A stretch of 64,000 nt of DNA from Nitrosopolaris sp035691865 (lineage in GTDB: Archaea > Thermoproteota > Nitrososphaeria > Nitrososphaerales > Nitrososphaeraceae). Where the stretch lies: assembly GCA_035691865.1 (NCBI GenBank), contig DASSIM010000025.1, forward strand, positions 1 through 64,000, given 5' to 3'. A model generated the notes under the pieces. The model was not told where the DNA came from, searched no databases, and saw only the letters and a program-made list of their open reading frames with translations. Both the position numbers and the translations under genes were made by a program. This document shows, piece after piece, positions 63,882 to 64,000 of the stretch (position 1 is the first letter of the stretch; every line of letters starts with the position of its first letter).

Positions 63882-64000
63882 TCACCTATCTTTTGAAAGC
63901 CCCTTTTTCAGGTCATCATAGTTCATTACCGGATGCACTTCCACTTTGGCGTTCATCCCCTGGAATAATGGCTCCAATAAAGCAGGTATCTGGTCATTGC
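63882..64000 (-). CDS. Unknown protein, C-terminus only (gene continues past window)
   Basis: The minus strand is open from the window edge to TGA at 63882-63884: NDQIPALLEPLFQGMNAKVE then VHPVMNYDDLKKGLSKDR. The sequence is protein-like; the family cannot be told from 38 residues. Confidence 0.55.
   Translation of the reverse strand, partial: NDQIPALLEPLFQGMNAKVEVHPVMNYDDLKKGLSKDR

Overview
The window looks like a chromosomal segment of an AT-rich ammonia-oxidising archaeon of the Nitrososphaerales, most like a Nitrosocosmicus-type genome. This is an inference from gene content: CHRD proteins, PsbP-like secreted proteins, MEDS-like sensors, many one-domain winged-helix regulators, a two-domain multicopper oxidase, DUF6659, CDC48-type AAA ATPase, archaeal RadA remains, and TATA boxes about 25-30 nt upstream of leaderless starts. 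Housekeeping genes are few and scattered (pyrE, a DUF72 gene, a CDC48 ATPase, a DEAD-box helicase, a PspA homologue). Much of the rest is accessory DNA rich in gene remnants.

Layout. 0-3 kb: a CHRD gene cut by the window edge, a decayed tyrosine recombinase, and an alpha/beta hydrolase whose 5' end is lost exactly at the recombinase's upstream border. 3-8 kb: pyrE, small regulators, DUF72, then decayed VOC and other genes. 8.2-9.6 kb: a membrane protein and a cyclase-like alpha-barrel protein, translationally coupled and probably acquired. 10-13.5 kb: a small conserved protein, a broken radA, a GC-rich DUF899 gene of probable bacterial origin, and fragments. 13.5-25.8 kb: a candidate 12.4-kb integrative element with an intact recombinase at its right end. 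The two halves of one sensor gene lie on its two sides, and it contains a 197-bp direct repeat, secreted PsbP-like proteins, a complete sensor, a polytopic membrane protein, Nudix, DUF5655 and HTH genes.

26-38 kb: an amber-interrupted regulator, DUF1326, a ThDP-dependent 2-oxo-acid decarboxylase, and a group of secreted repeat proteins (two curlin-like Asn/Gln/Ser repeat proteins and one Asn-Gly repeat protein) that could form an extracellular matrix. A decayed SPFH/band-7 gene follows. 38.6-49.8 kb: adenylate cyclase, CDC48 ATPase, F420/FMN-type oxidoreductase, a SsuA/NrtA-like binding protein without its ABC partners, a eukaryotic-like Ser/Thr kinase, a response regulator and a CPTC membrane protein. 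49.8-51 kb: a gene-free stretch packed with hairpins, including a 32-bp perfect palindrome. 51-64 kb: Nudix, methyltransferase, multicopper oxidase, helicase, DUF4314, DUF6659, PspA and an unknown HTH-like protein.

The most notable points are the split sensor gene around a recombinase-bearing segment, with the same right-end arrangement repeated at the decayed recombinase near the left edge; the curlin-like secreted family; and the hairpin cluster. Several very short genes and relics were found by direct translation. All family calls are from motif recognition, without database searches.
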